Source of the DNA: Mesorhizobium caraganae | Lineage (GTDB): Bacteria; Pseudomonadota; Alphaproteobacteria; Rhizobiales; Rhizobiaceae | Direction: 5' to 3' | Assembly (NCBI RefSeq): GCF_016836705.1 | Contig: NZ_JAFCGY010000014.1 | Location: forward strand, 1-64,000 | DNA length: 64,000 bases | Part shown: in pieces, positions 26,807 through 38,997 of the stretch | Layout: every line of letters starts with the position of its first letter | Numbering within the stretch: the stretch's first letter is position 1 | Position numbers and translations under genes: made by a program | Notes under the pieces: generated by a model | Told to the model about the DNA's origin: nothing | What the model saw: the letters and a program-made list of their open reading frames with translations, nothing else | Databases searched by the model: none

Positions 26807-27487
26807 CTATGAATTGCCGAGGCTGACGGCGAGATTGACGACGGCAGCGACGATGACGGTGTTGAAGAAGAACGACAGGATCGAATGGACAAGCACGACG
26901 CGGCGCATATGGGAGGTGGTTATCGCCGTGTCGGCCGTCTGCGCGGTCATGCCGATCACCGTCGCGAAATAGAGAAAGTCCCAGCCATCCGGCCGTTTGC
27001 TGCCGGGAAAATCGAGGCCGCCGACCGGCATCTTCTTCTTGGTTTCGGCATCGATTGCGTCGCCGTCCATCCAGTAGACATGAGCATAGTGAAGCGCCGC
27101 CAGGGAGTGGATGGTGAACCAGCCAAGCGGGATCGACAACATAGCAATACCGAGTTCGGTCGGGTCGCGGTCCTTGTGGTTGATCAACTGGAACAAAAGG
27201 ACGATGGCGATGCTGACGACACCCAGCGTAATGGCAAAGATGCCCAGCACCGGCAGGTCGACCTCGCGCGCATTCTTGCTGAGATAGCGACCGGACAGCA
27301 GCGGCATCTTGGCGAGGACGAGTGCGATGAAGACGACGAAGAAGGCGTCGGCAGCGATCGAGACGGAATAGGCAAGCGGCAAGCCCGCGATCAGCGCGAT
27401 AACCAATGCCGGCAGACCGACGCATGCCGACACCAGGAATTGCTTGTGCCGGTGCAGCGGGTTCGTGATGGGGATGTCTGTTGCCAT
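26807..27487 (-). CDS. DUF1345 membrane protein
   Basis: A 226-residue protein with about five membrane helices (FLVSACVGLPALVIALIAGL, AADAFFVVFIALVLAKM, VLGIFAITLGVVSIAIVLLF, LSIPLGWFTIHSLAALHYAHVYW, and a C-terminal SILSFFFNTVIVAAVVNLAV). LHYAHVYW and the DFLYFATVIGMTAQTADTAI segment are typical of DUF1345. The function of the family is unknown. Same strand as the cytochrome b gene 127 bases downstream, so co-transcription is uncertain. Confidence 0.85.
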   Translation of the reverse strand: MATDIPITNPLHRHKQFLVSACVGLPALVIALIAGLPLAYSVSIAADAFFVVFIALVLAKMPLLSGRYLSKNAREVDLPVLGIFAITLGVVSIAIVLLFQLINHKDRDPTELGIAMLSIPLGWFTIHSLAALHYAHVYWMDGDAIDAETKKKMPVGGLDFPGSKRPDGWDFLYFATVIGMTAQTADTAITTSHMRRVVLVHSILSFFFNTVIVAAVVNLAVSLGNS

Positions 27488-27509
27488 GGGCCGGCCTCGG
27501 GTGCCGTTT

Positions 27510-27977
27510 CTATTCCGGTGTGACGGATTTCAGCGCGCGCCGCAAGATACGGTCGAGTTCGCCCAGGAAGCGCGAGCGGTCCTGCGGCGCAAAGCTGGCA
27601 TTGTAGCCCTTGCTCTCGCCGGTCTCGCGCAAATGCTGCTTCAAATCGCGCATCGCCACCGCCATGCCGATGGTTTCGGGCGTGAAAGGGCGACCGGTTG
27701 GCCCAAGCACATGGGCGCCCAGCGCCACGGCGCGGGCGGCAAGCGGAATGTCGGCGGTGATCACGATGTCGTTGGATTTCGCGTTGTCGACGATCCAGTC
27801 GTCGGCGGCGTCAGCACCCTTGGAAACGACGACGTTGCGGATCATCGGATCACGCGAGGGACGAAGCCCGCCATTGGAGACGTAAGTGACGACGACGCCA
27901 TGGCGCTCGGCGACCTTTTCGACCTCGGCTTTCACCGGGCAGGCGTCGGCGTCGACATAGATGGCGGGTGCGGGCAT
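27510..27977 (-). CDS. YaiI/YqxD family protein (DUF188)
   Basis: A 155-residue protein with the PIN-like family signature IYVDADACPVKAEVEKVAERHGV at the N terminus, VVVSKGADAADDWIVDNA (second acidic motif) and NDIVITADIPLAARAVALGA (third acidic motif). These Asp residues suggest a nuclease-like metal site. The role of the family in cells is not established. It is 22 bases upstream of the DUF1345 gene on the same strand, so the two may be an operon. Confidence 0.9.
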   Translation of the reverse strand: MPAPAIYVDADACPVKAEVEKVAERHGVVVTYVSNGGLRPSRDPMIRNVVVSKGADAADDWIVDNAKSNDIVITADIPLAARAVALGAHVLGPTGRPFTPETIGMAVAMRDLKQHLRETGESKGYNASFAPQDRSRFLGELDRILRRALKSVTPE

Positions 27978-28041
27978 TGTCTCTCCAAAACGAAGATGGG
28001 GCCGGCATATTACCCGGCCCCATGCCAGAAATCTCGTATTG

Positions 28042-28611
28042 TCAGGCCGGCAGCGCGCCCGACTTCTTCGCCGTCCAGGTGGCGATATAGTCCATCAGAC
28101 CGGGGTTGAGGCAGTCATAAGGCTCGAGCCCGATCGACTTCAGCTGGCCGCGGATGCCGTCCATCCGCTTGGGGTCGACACCGGATTCTATGATCGACGA
28201 CACGAAAGCGGTGAAGCCGGGCGGTGACCAGCCGTCCTCCTCAAAACGCTCCGGATGGATGAAGGTTAGGCCCTTGAACGGATGATCGCGCTCGACGGGG
28301 CCATGCATGTGGACGCCACAGCCGGTGCAGGCATGGCGCTGGATGAGCGCTGAGGGATCAACCACCTTCAGCTTGTCGCCGTTCTCGGTGACGGTGACGT
28401 CGCCGGTGCCGGCGACCGCCACGATCGAGAACACCGCGCCTTCTGGTTTCCAGCACTTCGTGCAGCCGCAGGCATGGTTATGGGCGATCTGGCCCTTGAC
28501 CTTTACCTTCACCGGCTTGCTGGTGCAGGCGCAGACCAGCGTGCCGCCGGCAAAGCTAGCGCTTTCCCTGGGCAAGCCATTGTCGATTTTCGGATGCAGT
28601 TTTTCAGGCAT
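28042..28611 (-). CDS. gfa: S-(hydroxymethyl)glutathione synthase (glutathione-dependent formaldehyde-activating enzyme)
   Basis: A 189-residue zinc protein of the GFA/CENP-V fold. The start is the ATG at 28611. Cys motifs are visible: LVCACTSKPVKVKVKG, HNHACGCTKCWKPEGAVF and RHACTGCGVHMHG. These bind zinc and glutathione. It speeds the condensation of formaldehyde with glutathione to the substrate of FrmA, whose gene lies just upstream on the same strand, giving a formaldehyde detoxification operon. An 83-codon ORF of unknown role sits between them. Confidence 0.92.
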   Translation of the reverse strand: MPEKLHPKIDNGLPRESASFAGGTLVCACTSKPVKVKVKGQIAHNHACGCTKCWKPEGAVFSIVAVAGTGDVTVTENGDKLKVVDPSALIQRHACTGCGVHMHGPVERDHPFKGLTFIHPERFEEDGWSPPGFTAFVSSIIESGVDPKRMDGIRGQLKSIGLEPYDCLNPGLMDYIATWTAKKSGALPA

Positions 28612-28639
28612 TTTCTTCCTCCCTGTCTTGTCATCTCGA

Positions 28640-28887
28640 TCACGTCTCGATGACCACCTCATTTTCCATGAAGTGCACCTTCAGCAGACGATGCGCTTCG
28701 GTCAGGCTCCTCCTTAGAAACTGTCCATGCACGAGATAAGCGATCTCATCTTGCGCCCGATCGATCTCCTCCAGATTGATCGTGACGCGCTTTTCCTCGC
28801 GAAAGCTACGCCAAAGATCCTCACCAAAGTTCCGTATTCGATGGATCGTCGACTTCTCAGGGTCGATGAAGCGAATTCGAACCTCCT

Positions 28888-28891
<4 letters not shown>
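28640..28891 (-). CDS. Small unknown protein between frmA and gfa, non-ATG start
   Basis: An 83-codon frame that begins with TTG overlapping the frmA stop (TATTGA). It has no ATG until near its end. A perfect AAGGAGG lies at 28882-28888, inside its first codons and five bases before an in-frame ATT (28876), so the real start may be TTG at 28891 or ATT at 28876. The product is balanced in charged and aliphatic residues (INLEEIDRAQDEIAYLVHG, EAHRLLKVHFMENEVVIE), unlike the Arg/Ala/Pro-rich products of random frames in this GC-rich DNA. It uses several codons rare for its neighbours (CTA, AGG AGG, ATA). No family was recognised. Confidence 0.5.
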
Positions 28892-30015
<1,124 letters not shown>

Positions 30016-30162
30016 CGGACAATTCCTCCCATGCGATTTTGGCTCCAAGGTTTCAGGTTTTGGCCGCTCCAGCAACTGCCAGATGAGGCAAAATGCCCGC
30101 TTTCTTGACGCAGATAGCACACCATCGGCCAATAAGCTGACCGGATCGGGAAAGGGTCGGTT

Positions 30163-30645
30163 ATGCTTGCCAATCTGCTGCTAGCGGCACTCTTCGATGT
30201 GCTGACATTTCTGGTCCATGCTGCCGGGCTGATCATGCTCACGCAGCTCATCGCCTATCTGCTGGCCCATCCGTTGCTGGACGGCAGCCAGGCGGAAAAG
30301 GTGGTTGCGCTGGTGGTGCTGGCGCTCGGCATGTTCGTGCTTGTCTGCGTCGAACTGGCGCTTTGGGCCACCGGAATGGTGGCCGTCGGCGCGTTCGCAG
30401 AGTTCGACACTGCCTTCTATTTCTCTGCATCGGCCTTCGCCACGATCGGCTTCACCGATGTGGCGCCGCTGGCCGAGTGGCGGCTGCTGGAGGCGATGGA
30501 AGGCATCACCGGCTTCCTGATCATGGGCTGGTCGGCCGCCTATCTCGTCACATCAGGCATTCGCTTCGGTCCGTTCGAGCGCGACAAGCATTTTTTAAAC
30601 AGGCGCCTTGAAGCATGCTTTTGCCATGCGTATGCCGCCACTTGA
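30163..30645 (+). CDS. Small two-helix ion channel protein
   Basis: A 160-residue membrane protein with helices FLVHAAGLIMLTQLIAYLLA, VVALVVLALGMFVLVCVELALW and GITGFLIMGWSAAYLV. Between the second and third is a pore-loop-like segment FSASAFATIGFTDVAP, where TIGFTD stands in for the TVGYGD potassium selectivity filter. This places it in the Ion_trans_2 group. Because the filter departs from TxGYGD, potassium selectivity is uncertain. It is divergent from frmA and ends 56 bases before pccA. Confidence 0.8.
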   Translation: MLANLLLAALFDVLTFLVHAAGLIMLTQLIAYLLAHPLLDGSQAEKVVALVVLALGMFVLVCVELALWATGMVAVGAFAEFDTAFYFSASAFATIGFTDVAPLAEWRLLEAMEGITGFLIMGWSAAYLVTSGIRFGPFERDKHFLNRRLEACFCHAYAAT

Positions 30646-30701
30646 GCCACAACCGGATAGTCCATAGAACAGGACGGCTTCGCCGGAGGAACGACGTCTG
30701 C

Positions 30702-32714
<2,013 letters not shown>

Positions 32715-32820
32715 GCGGTTGGAATGCTGGGGTCAGTAGTCGTTTGTACTGGACTGGTATCGCGCCGTCCCGGACAATACATCTCCATCGACTCAAAGCC
32801 TTTAGGCAGCGCGAGAAATC

Positions 32821-35800
32821 ATGGCGGATGACAGACTTCCACGCGATCCCCTGAAGCGCGAAGCAGCGATCGCCGCTTCGCGCCCGGAGGTACCGGCGCG
32901 GCGGTTCATCCATCTGCGCGTGCATTCGGCCTATTCGCTGCTCGAAGGCGCATTGCAGCTCGGCGCCGTTGTCGGTCATGCCGTCAAGGACGAGTGCCCG
33001 GCGATCGCTGTCACCGACACCAACAATCTGTTCGGTGCACTGGAATTCGCCCAGAAGGCGGTGAAGGAGGGTATCCAGCCGATCATCGGCTGCCAGATCG
33101 ATCTCGCCTTTTCCGGGGAGACCAGCGACGCGCAGCGCGACCGCCGCCGCCATGGTCCGGATATGCACCCCGTGGTCCTGCTCTCCGCCACCGAGGCCGG
33201 CTACGGCAATCTGGTCAGGCTGGTCAGCCAGGTCTATCTGGAGACGCCGCCGGGCGAGGCAGTGCATCTGACGTCAGCAATGCTTGAGGGCCATAGCGAT
33301 GGCCTGATCTGCCTCAGCGGCGGCCCGCGCGGTCCGATAGGTCGGGCCCTGAAGGAGGACCGCCGCGATCTCGCCGAAGCGCGGCTGCTGGCGCTCAAGG
33401 CGCTGTTTGGCGACCGGCTCTATGTCGAGCTGGATCGGGTTTCCGGCTATGACCGCATGATCGAGAAATCATCGGTCGATCTTGCCTACATCCATGATCT
33501 GCCGCTTGTCGCCACCAATGAGGCGTTCTTCTCCGCCCGCGACGACTATGACGCGCATGACGCGCTGATCGCCATTGCCGAAGGCTCGGTCGTTGCCGCC
33601 GACAACCGCCGCCGCCTGTCGCCGGACAATTTCCTGCGCAGTCAGGCCGATATGGCACGGCTGTTCGCCGATCTGCCGGAAGCGATCGACAACACCGTCG
33701 AGATCGCGCTGCGCTGCTCCTATTATCCCAAGACGCGCAACCCGATCCTGCCGCGTTTTACCGGGGGCGATGTCGCCGACAATGAGGTGGCGCTGAAGGC
33801 CGAGGCCGACGAACTGCGCCGCCAGGCCCATGAAGGGCTCGATGCGCGGCTGGCGGCGCATGGACCCACTGCCGGCTATACCGCCGAGCAGTATCGCGAG
33901 CGGCTCGATTTCGAGCTTTCCATCATCGAGAAGATGAAATTCCCCGGTTACTTCCTCATTGTCGCCGACTTTATCAAATGGGCGAAGGCGCAAGGCATTC
34001 CGGTTGGGCCGGGCCGCGGTTCGGGCGCCGGTTCGCTGGTTGCCTATTCGACGACCATCACCGACATCGACCCGCTGCGCTTCTCCTTGCTGTTCGAGCG
34101 CTTCCTCAATCCCGACCGTGTGTCGATGCCCGACTTCGACATCGACTTCTGCCAGGACCGGCGCGAGGAGGTTATCCGCTACGTCCAGCAGAAATACGGC
34201 CGCGATCAGGTGGGGCAGATCATCACCTTCGGCACGCTGCAGGCGCGTGCCGTGCTGCGCGACGTCGGTCGTGTGCTGCAGATGCCTTACGGCCAGGTCG
34301 ACAAGCTGTCCAAGATGGTGCCGCAGAACCCGGCCAATCCGGTCAAGCTCGCGGATGCCATCGCCAACGAGCCGCGCTTTGCCGAGGAGGCCGAGAAGGA
34401 GCCGATCGTCCAGACGCTGCTCGATATGGCGCAGAAACTGGAAGGCCTCTACCGCCACGCCTCGACGCATGCCGCCGGCATCGTCATCGGCGACAGGCCG
34501 CTGTCGGAACTGGTTCCGATGTACCGCGATCCGCGCTCCGACATGCCGGTCACCCAGTTCAACATGAAATATGTCGAACAGGCCGGGCTGGTGAAGTTCG
34601 ACTTCCTCGGCCTCAAGACGCTGACCGTGCTGGAGACCGCGGTGAAGCTGATCCGCCGCCGCGGCATCGAGATCGACCTGGCGACGATCCCGCTCGACGA
34701 TCCCGACACCTACGCCATGCTGTCGCGCGGCGAAGTGGTCGGCGTGTTCCAGGTGGAAAGTGCCGGCATGCGCAAGGCGCTGATCGGCATGCGGCCCGAC
34801 TGCATCGAGGACATCATCGCGCTGGTGGCGCTCTACCGTCCCGGTCCGATGGAGAACATCCCAACCTACAACGCCAGAAAGCATGGCGAAGAGGAGATGG
34901 CCTCGATCCACCCCAAGATCGACCATCTGGTGAAGGAGACGCAAGGCGTCATCGTCTATCAGGAACAGGTGATGCAGATCGCGCAGGAGCTGTCGGGCTA
35001 TTCGCTCGGCGAAGCCGACCTTCTGCGCCGCGCCATGGGCAAGAAGATCCGTGCCGAGATGGACAAGCAGCGCGAGCGCTTCGTCTCCGGTGCCGTCGAG
35101 CGTGGCGTCGGCAAGCCGCAGGCCGACTTCATCTTCGACCTTTTGGCCAAGTTCGCCGACTACGGCTTCAACAAATCGCACGCCGCGGCTTACGCCGTGG
35201 TTTCCTACCAGACCGCCTATCTCAAGGCGCACTACCCGGTCGAATTCCTGGCGGCGTCGATGACGCTCGACATGGGCAACACCGACAAGCTCGCCGATTT
35301 CCGCCAAGATGCGCTGCGTCTCGGCATCGAGGTGGTGGCGCCGTCGGTGATGACCAGCTTCCGCAATTTCGAGGTCGGCGAGAACCGCATCTATTATTCG
35401 CTTGCCGCGCTGAAAGGCGTCGGCGACGCGGCGGTCGAGCACATCGTCGCTATGCGCGGCGAAAAGCCGTTCAAGAACCTCGCCGATTTCTGCGAGCGGG
35501 TCGACCCGAAGATCGTCGGCAAGCGGGTCTTCGAAAGCCTGATCATGGCCGGCGCGCTGGATTGCTTCGGCCACGACCGCGCCCAGATGATGGCCGGCGT
35601 CGAGCGGATGATGGGGCTAGCCTCGCTGGCGCAGCAGAACGCAATTTCGGGCCAGCACGACATTTTCGGCGCTTCTCTTGGCGCGCAGCAGCAGGCGCTC
35701 AATTTGCCGCCGACCGATCCATGGCTTGCAGCGGACCGGCTGCACCGCGAATTCCAGGTGGTGGGCTTCTATCTCTCTGCGCATCCGCTCGACGAGTACA

Positions 35801-36348
35801 AGGCCGCACTCCAGAAGATGCGGGTGCAAAACTGGGGCGAGTTCTCGGCCGCGGTCAAACGCGGTGCCGCCGCCGGGCGGCTGGCCGGCACGGTCACCAC
35901 CAAGCAGGAGCGCAAGACCCGCACCGGCAACAAGATGGGCGTCATCGCCTTTTCCGACACGTCTGGTCAGTATGAAGCCGTGCTGTTTTCCGAGGGGCTG
36001 GCGCAATATCGCGACCTGCTCGAGCCCGGCCGTTCGGTGGTGATCACCGTTTCGGCCGAAGACCGGCCCGAAGGCGTCAATCTGCGCATCCAGACGGTGC
36101 AGTCGCTGGAGGACGAGGCAAGCCGTATCCAGAAGGCGCTGCGCATTTTCGTGCGCGATGCGGCACCCATCGGCATGCTGGCCGGCCAGCTGGCGGTGAA
36201 GGGGGAGGGCCAGGTCAGCTTCGTGCTGATCAAGGAGGCAGGTCAGGGCGAGGTCGAGATCGAATTGCCCAACCGCTACCGCATCTCGCCGCAGATCGCC
36301 TCTGCGATGCGCGCTGTGCCGGGCGTGGTGGAAGTCGAACTCGTCTAG
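32821..36348 (+). CDS. dnaE: DNA polymerase III alpha subunit
   Basis: A 1175-residue replicative polymerase. PHP domain at the N terminus (FIHLRVHSAYSLLEGALQL, AIAVTDTNNLFGALEF), palm with the catalytic Asp motif MPDFDIDFCQDRREEVIRYV (residues about 438-457) and VGPGRGSGAGSLVAYS, thumb/finger region with GVIVYQEQVMQIAQELSGYS and YGFNKSHAAAYAVVSYQTAYLK, then HhH and C-terminal OB-fold (LAGTVTTKQERKTRTGNKMG). Length and sequence fit the main replicative DnaE1, not the imuB-associated DnaE2. It lies 106 bases after pccA. Confidence 0.97.
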   Translation: MADDRLPRDPLKREAAIAASRPEVPARRFIHLRVHSAYSLLEGALQLGAVVGHAVKDECPAIAVTDTNNLFGALEFAQKAVKEGIQPIIGCQIDLAFSGETSDAQRDRRRHGPDMHPVVLLSATEAGYGNLVRLVSQVYLETPPGEAVHLTSAMLEGHSDGLICLSGGPRGPIGRALKEDRRDLAEARLLALKALFGDRLYVELDRVSGYDRMIEKSSVDLAYIHDLPLVATNEAFFSARDDYDAHDALIAIAEGSVVAADNRRRLSPDNFLRSQADMARLFADLPEAIDNTVEIALRCSYYPKTRNPILPRFTGGDVADNEVALKAEADELRRQAHEGLDARLAAHGPTAGYTAEQYRERLDFELSIIEKMKFPGYFLIVADFIKWAKAQGIPVGPGRGSGAGSLVAYSTTITDIDPLRFSLLFERFLNPDRVSMPDFDIDFCQDRREEVIRYVQQKYGRDQVGQIITFGTLQARAVLRDVGRVLQMPYGQVDKLSKMVPQNPANPVKLADAIANEPRFAEEAEKEPIVQTLLDMAQKLEGLYRHASTHAAGIVIGDRPLSELVPMYRDPRSDMPVTQFNMKYVEQAGLVKFDFLGLKTLTVLETAVKLIRRRGIEIDLATIPLDDPDTYAMLSRGEVVGVFQVESAGMRKALIGMRPDCIEDIIALVALYRPGPMENIPTYNARKHGEEEMASIHPKIDHLVKETQGVIVYQEQVMQIAQELSGYSLGEADLLRRAMGKKIRAEMDKQRERFVSGAVERGVGKPQADFIFDLLAKFADYGFNKSHAAAYAVVSYQTAYLKAHYPVEFLAASMTLDMGNTDKLADFRQDALRLGIEVVAPSVMTSFRNFEVGENRIYYSLAALKGVGDAAVEHIVAMRGEKPFKNLADFCERVDPKIVGKRVFESLIMAGALDCFGHDRAQMMAGVERMMGLASLAQQNAISGQHDIFGASLGAQQQALNLPPTDPWLAADRLHREFQVVGFYLSAHPLDEYKAALQKMRVQNWGEFSAAVKRGAAAGRLAGTVTTKQERKTRTGNKMGVIAFSDTSGQYEAVLFSEGLAQYRDLLEPGRSVVITVSAEDRPEGVNLRIQTVQSLEDEASRIQKALRIFVRDAAPIGMLAGQLAVKGEGQVSFVLIKEAGQGEVEIELPNRYRISPQIASAMRAVPGVVEVELV

Positions 36349-36358
36349 GCTGCGCTGA

Positions 36359-36589
36359 TATTCAGGCGATGCCGACGGCAATCACATGGACGTCGGCTTC
36401 CTGGTCGACGGCGACAACGTCGCCATCCGCTGGACATTCGACAAAACCGACAAGGATGGTGTCGTTCAGCGGCTGGAAGAGGTGGCGCTGCAGCAGTGGC
36501 GCGGTGGTCGGATCGCCAAGGAGCAGTTCTTCTACGATACGGCGACCGCCTGGGGCGTTGTCGGACCCGATGGCACGGTGCAGCGCTGA
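36359..36589 (+). pseudogene. Remnant of a SnoaL/NTF2-like protein
   Basis: Only the C-terminal half of an NTF2-like fold is readable (GFLVDGDNVAIRWTFDKTDKDGVVQRLEEVALQQWRGGRI then FFYDT). The frame stays open upstream of the ATG at 36386, with similar-looking sequence, until a TGA at 36356, just after the dnaE stop. Intact SnoaL-like proteins are about 120-140 residues with an N-terminal helix that is missing here. I infer a truncated gene. It may still be translated as a 67-residue piece from 36386. Confidence 0.6.
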
Positions 36590-36641
36590 CGGCGTCCCTT
36601 GGCCACTGGACGGCTTGCGCGCCGGACGCTACGCAATCTCG

Positions 36642-37410
36642 ATGAAAGAGCATGACAAGGACGGGTCGCAGCAAAGCTCGGCGATAGCGCGGCTGCGCGA
36701 CCGGCTGCGCAAGCTCTATCACGGGCGCTCGCCGGCGGCGTTCCGGTTTCAGCTGACGGCTGTCATCATCGACCTCGCCATCATCGCCTTTTTCGTTGCT
36801 ACGCCGGTGCTCCAGGACAAGCCGTCATTCCTGTGGCTCGACTATACCGTCGCCGCCCTGGTCGCGGCCGACCTGATTGCCCGGCTGCTCGCCTCCAACG
36901 ACATGCTGCAGCTGATGAAACAGCCGACCTCATGGGTCGATGTCTTCATCCTGTTGACGCTGCTGATGCCGACGGCGCTGGCAAATCTTGCTTTCCTGCG
37001 CATCCTGCGGCTGTGGTCGGATGCGCGGCTTGAGACCCTGGCGCGAGGCAAGCCAGGCGGTCATCAACCTGTTGACGTTCCTGTTCGTCATCACAGGTTT
37101 CGTCTACACCTTCTTCTTTCGCACCGGCGCGGGCCTCGAGAACTATATCGACGCGCTGTATTTCACCGTCGCCACGATGACGACCACCGGTTTCGGCGAC
37201 ATCGTGCTGCCGGGGATCGCCGGCAAGCTGACCGCAATCGTCACCATGATCATCGGCATATCGCTGTTCGTCAGGCTGGCGACGGCGATCTTCCGCCCCG
37301 CCAAGGTGTTCTTTCCCTGTCCGCAATGCGGCCTGCAGCGGCACGAACCGGACGCAGTGCATTGCAAGGCCTGCGGGCATCTCCTCAACATCCCCGACGA
37401 AGGAAGCTGA
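36642..37410 (+). pseudogene. Potassium-channel-like protein, broken by a frameshift
   Basis: Two adjoining frames together make one voltage-gated-like channel of about 255 residues. The first frame from ATG 36642 gives helices FQLTAVIIDLAIIAFFVATP, WLDYTVAALVAADLIARLLA and VDVFILLTLLMPTALANLAF up to LETLAR. The second gives AVINLLTFLFVITGFVYTFFF, the filter TTGFGD in TVATMTTTGFGDIVLPG, a last helix, and a C-terminal zinc-ribbon-like CPQCGLQRHEPDAVHCKACGH. The switch falls at GCGCGAG (37041-37047); restoring one CG pair (GCGCGCGAG) rejoins the frames. I infer a 2-nt loss in a CG repeat, or a sequencing error. Confidence 0.8.
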
Positions 37411-37422
37411 TTGGCGGCAGTG

Positions 37423-38304
37423 CTATGACGTAGCGACTTCCGCTGGTTGCGGCGCCTTGCGCTGCAGGTTGAGCAGGTTGCCCAGCAGGATCAGCAGGGC
37501 GCCGCCGGCGGTGAAGGCGTCGATCTGCTCGCTGTAGAGCAGCCAGCCGATCAGCGCCGATAGCGGCACGCGCAAAAAGTCCATCGGTGAGATCACGGTC
37601 GCGTCGGCATAGGCGAGTGCGCGGGCCATGCAGAAATGCGAAGACATGCCGGTGAAGGCGATCAGGGCGATCCACGGCCAGAGTTCCAGTGGCGGGTTGC
37701 GCCATTCGCAGAGCGCCGGGATCAAGCCGACCACGGACTGGATGATCAGCATCCAGAAGATGATGCGCACGACGCTGTCGGTGCGCGTCAGCGACTTCAC
37801 CATGACCACCGAAATGCCGAAGCAGACCGCGGCGCCGAGCACGATCAGGTGCCCCGGATCGACGGCGCCAACGCCGGGCCGCACGATGATCACCACGCCG
37901 ATCAGCCCCAGCGCGATCGCCGCCAGCTTGGGCCGCGACAGCCTTTCGCCGAGGAAGCCGACCGCGAGCAGGGCCGTCCAGATCGGCGTCGTGAATTCGA
38001 TCGAGATCAGCACGGCCAGCGGGATCAACGTCAATGCGTAAAGCCATGCCGCCTGGCCGGTATAGTGGATGACGTTGCGGGCGAGATGGGCGACGGGGCG
38101 CTGCGTGCGCATCGCCGCAAAGCCGCCGCTCATCATCACCAGCGGCAACAGGATGAAAAAGCCGATCACCGAGCGCAGTTCCAGCACCTGGAAGACGTTG
38201 AGCTCCGCGGTGGTGGCGCGGCCGGCGACCGACATCGCCAGGAACGAGGCGATCGACAGCGCCATCCAGAAGGCGGCTCTAGGGATCGATGGGGAAGGGG
38301 CCAT
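37423..38304 (-). CDS. EamA/DMT-type transporter
   Basis: A 293-residue membrane protein with ten predicted helices in two homologous EamA halves (FWMALSIASFLAMSVAGRAT ... GLIGVVIIVRPG; then VLGAAVCFGISVVMVKSLT ... AGGALLILLGNLLNL). The family exports or imports metabolites and is often labelled RhaT/YdcZ-like; no substrate can be named. The ATG at 38304 is chosen because it is followed by the first helix; longer upstream readings add a non-membrane Arg-rich leader. It is convergent with the channel pseudogene. Confidence 0.87.
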   Translation of the reverse strand: MAPSPSIPRAAFWMALSIASFLAMSVAGRATTAELNVFQVLELRSVIGFFILLPLVMMSGGFAAMRTQRPVAHLARNVIHYTGQAAWLYALTLIPLAVLISIEFTTPIWTALLAVGFLGERLSRPKLAAIALGLIGVVIIVRPGVGAVDPGHLIVLGAAVCFGISVVMVKSLTRTDSVVRIIFWMLIIQSVVGLIPALCEWRNPPLELWPWIALIAFTGMSSHFCMARALAYADATVISPMDFLRVPLSALIGWLLYSEQIDAFTAGGALLILLGNLLNLQRKAPQPAEVATS

Positions 38305-38485
38305 AGGCGCTATGTCGCAAGCCGGGACTTCTATCGCAACCGCTAGGCGACGCATTCGACTGGGCCAGACCCGTTGCAAAACAGCCAGCAGGAAGTGGAA
38401 CCTGACACGACGGCAGGCGTTGGTTCCCGATGTTGGCCAATTCCTGGACGCATTGTTCTTCAACATCAACGGGGGAGAGATACCA

Positions 38486-38992
38486 ATGAAATCATTCGCG
38501 CGATTTCTGCTATCCGGCTGCCTGATAACTGCGAGCGGGGCGGCCCATGCCGACGAGGCGGATTTTCTCAGCTCCCTGCAGGGCAATTTCTCCGGCAAGG
38601 GCACAGTCAAGGTCACCACCGACGCACCGACGGTGAATGTGTCCTGCACCTTCAATTCCGACGCGACGTCGACCTCATTGTCGCTTGACGGCAACTGCCG
38701 TGGTCTTGTCGTGGTGACGCGCGCCATCAGCGCGGATCTGAAGGCCAGCGGGGCGAAGTACACCGGCGTCTATGTCGGATCGCGTACCGGGCCGGCACAG
38801 CTCGCCGGCAGCCGCTCGGGCAACGCGATCAATCTCGGCATCAGCTGGGCGACGGAGGTCAATGGCGATCGCAAGGCGCGGTTGACGGTCGAGAAAACCA
38901 GCGGCGACGGAATGCGGTTGACCGTTACCGATGTCGATCCGAAAACCGGCAAGAGCGTGGTGACGAGTCGCATAGATCTGCAGCGCATCTAA
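38486..38992 (+). CDS. Secreted protein of unknown function
   Basis: A 168-residue protein. GGGGGAGAG precedes the ATG at 38486. The signal peptide is MKSFARFLLSGCLITASGAA, with cleavage near AHA-DE. The mature part is rich in Ser/Thr and beta strands, with two Cys (VSCTFNSDAT, DGNCRGLVV) likely forming one disulfide. The segment FLSSLQGNFSGKGTVKV followed by repeated short strands suggests a small periplasmic beta-barrel or lipocalin-like fold. No recognised family. Convergent with dinB, five bases between stops. Confidence 0.75.
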   Translation: MKSFARFLLSGCLITASGAAHADEADFLSSLQGNFSGKGTVKVTTDAPTVNVSCTFNSDATSTSLSLDGNCRGLVVVTRAISADLKASGAKYTGVYVGSRTGPAQLAGSRSGNAINLGISWATEVNGDRKARLTVEKTSGDGMRLTVTDVDPKTGKSVVTSRIDLQRI

Positions 38993-38997
38993 GCCGA

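Noticed and set aside
33469..35574. 701-codon minus-strand frame inside dnaE
   Set aside because: Antisense shadow of the polymerase gene; composition is typical of reversed GC-rich codons.
37041..37047. Programmed frameshift in the channel gene
   Set aside because: No slippery heptamer of the X-XXY-YYZ kind, no downstream pseudoknot evident; a CG-dinucleotide loss is simpler.
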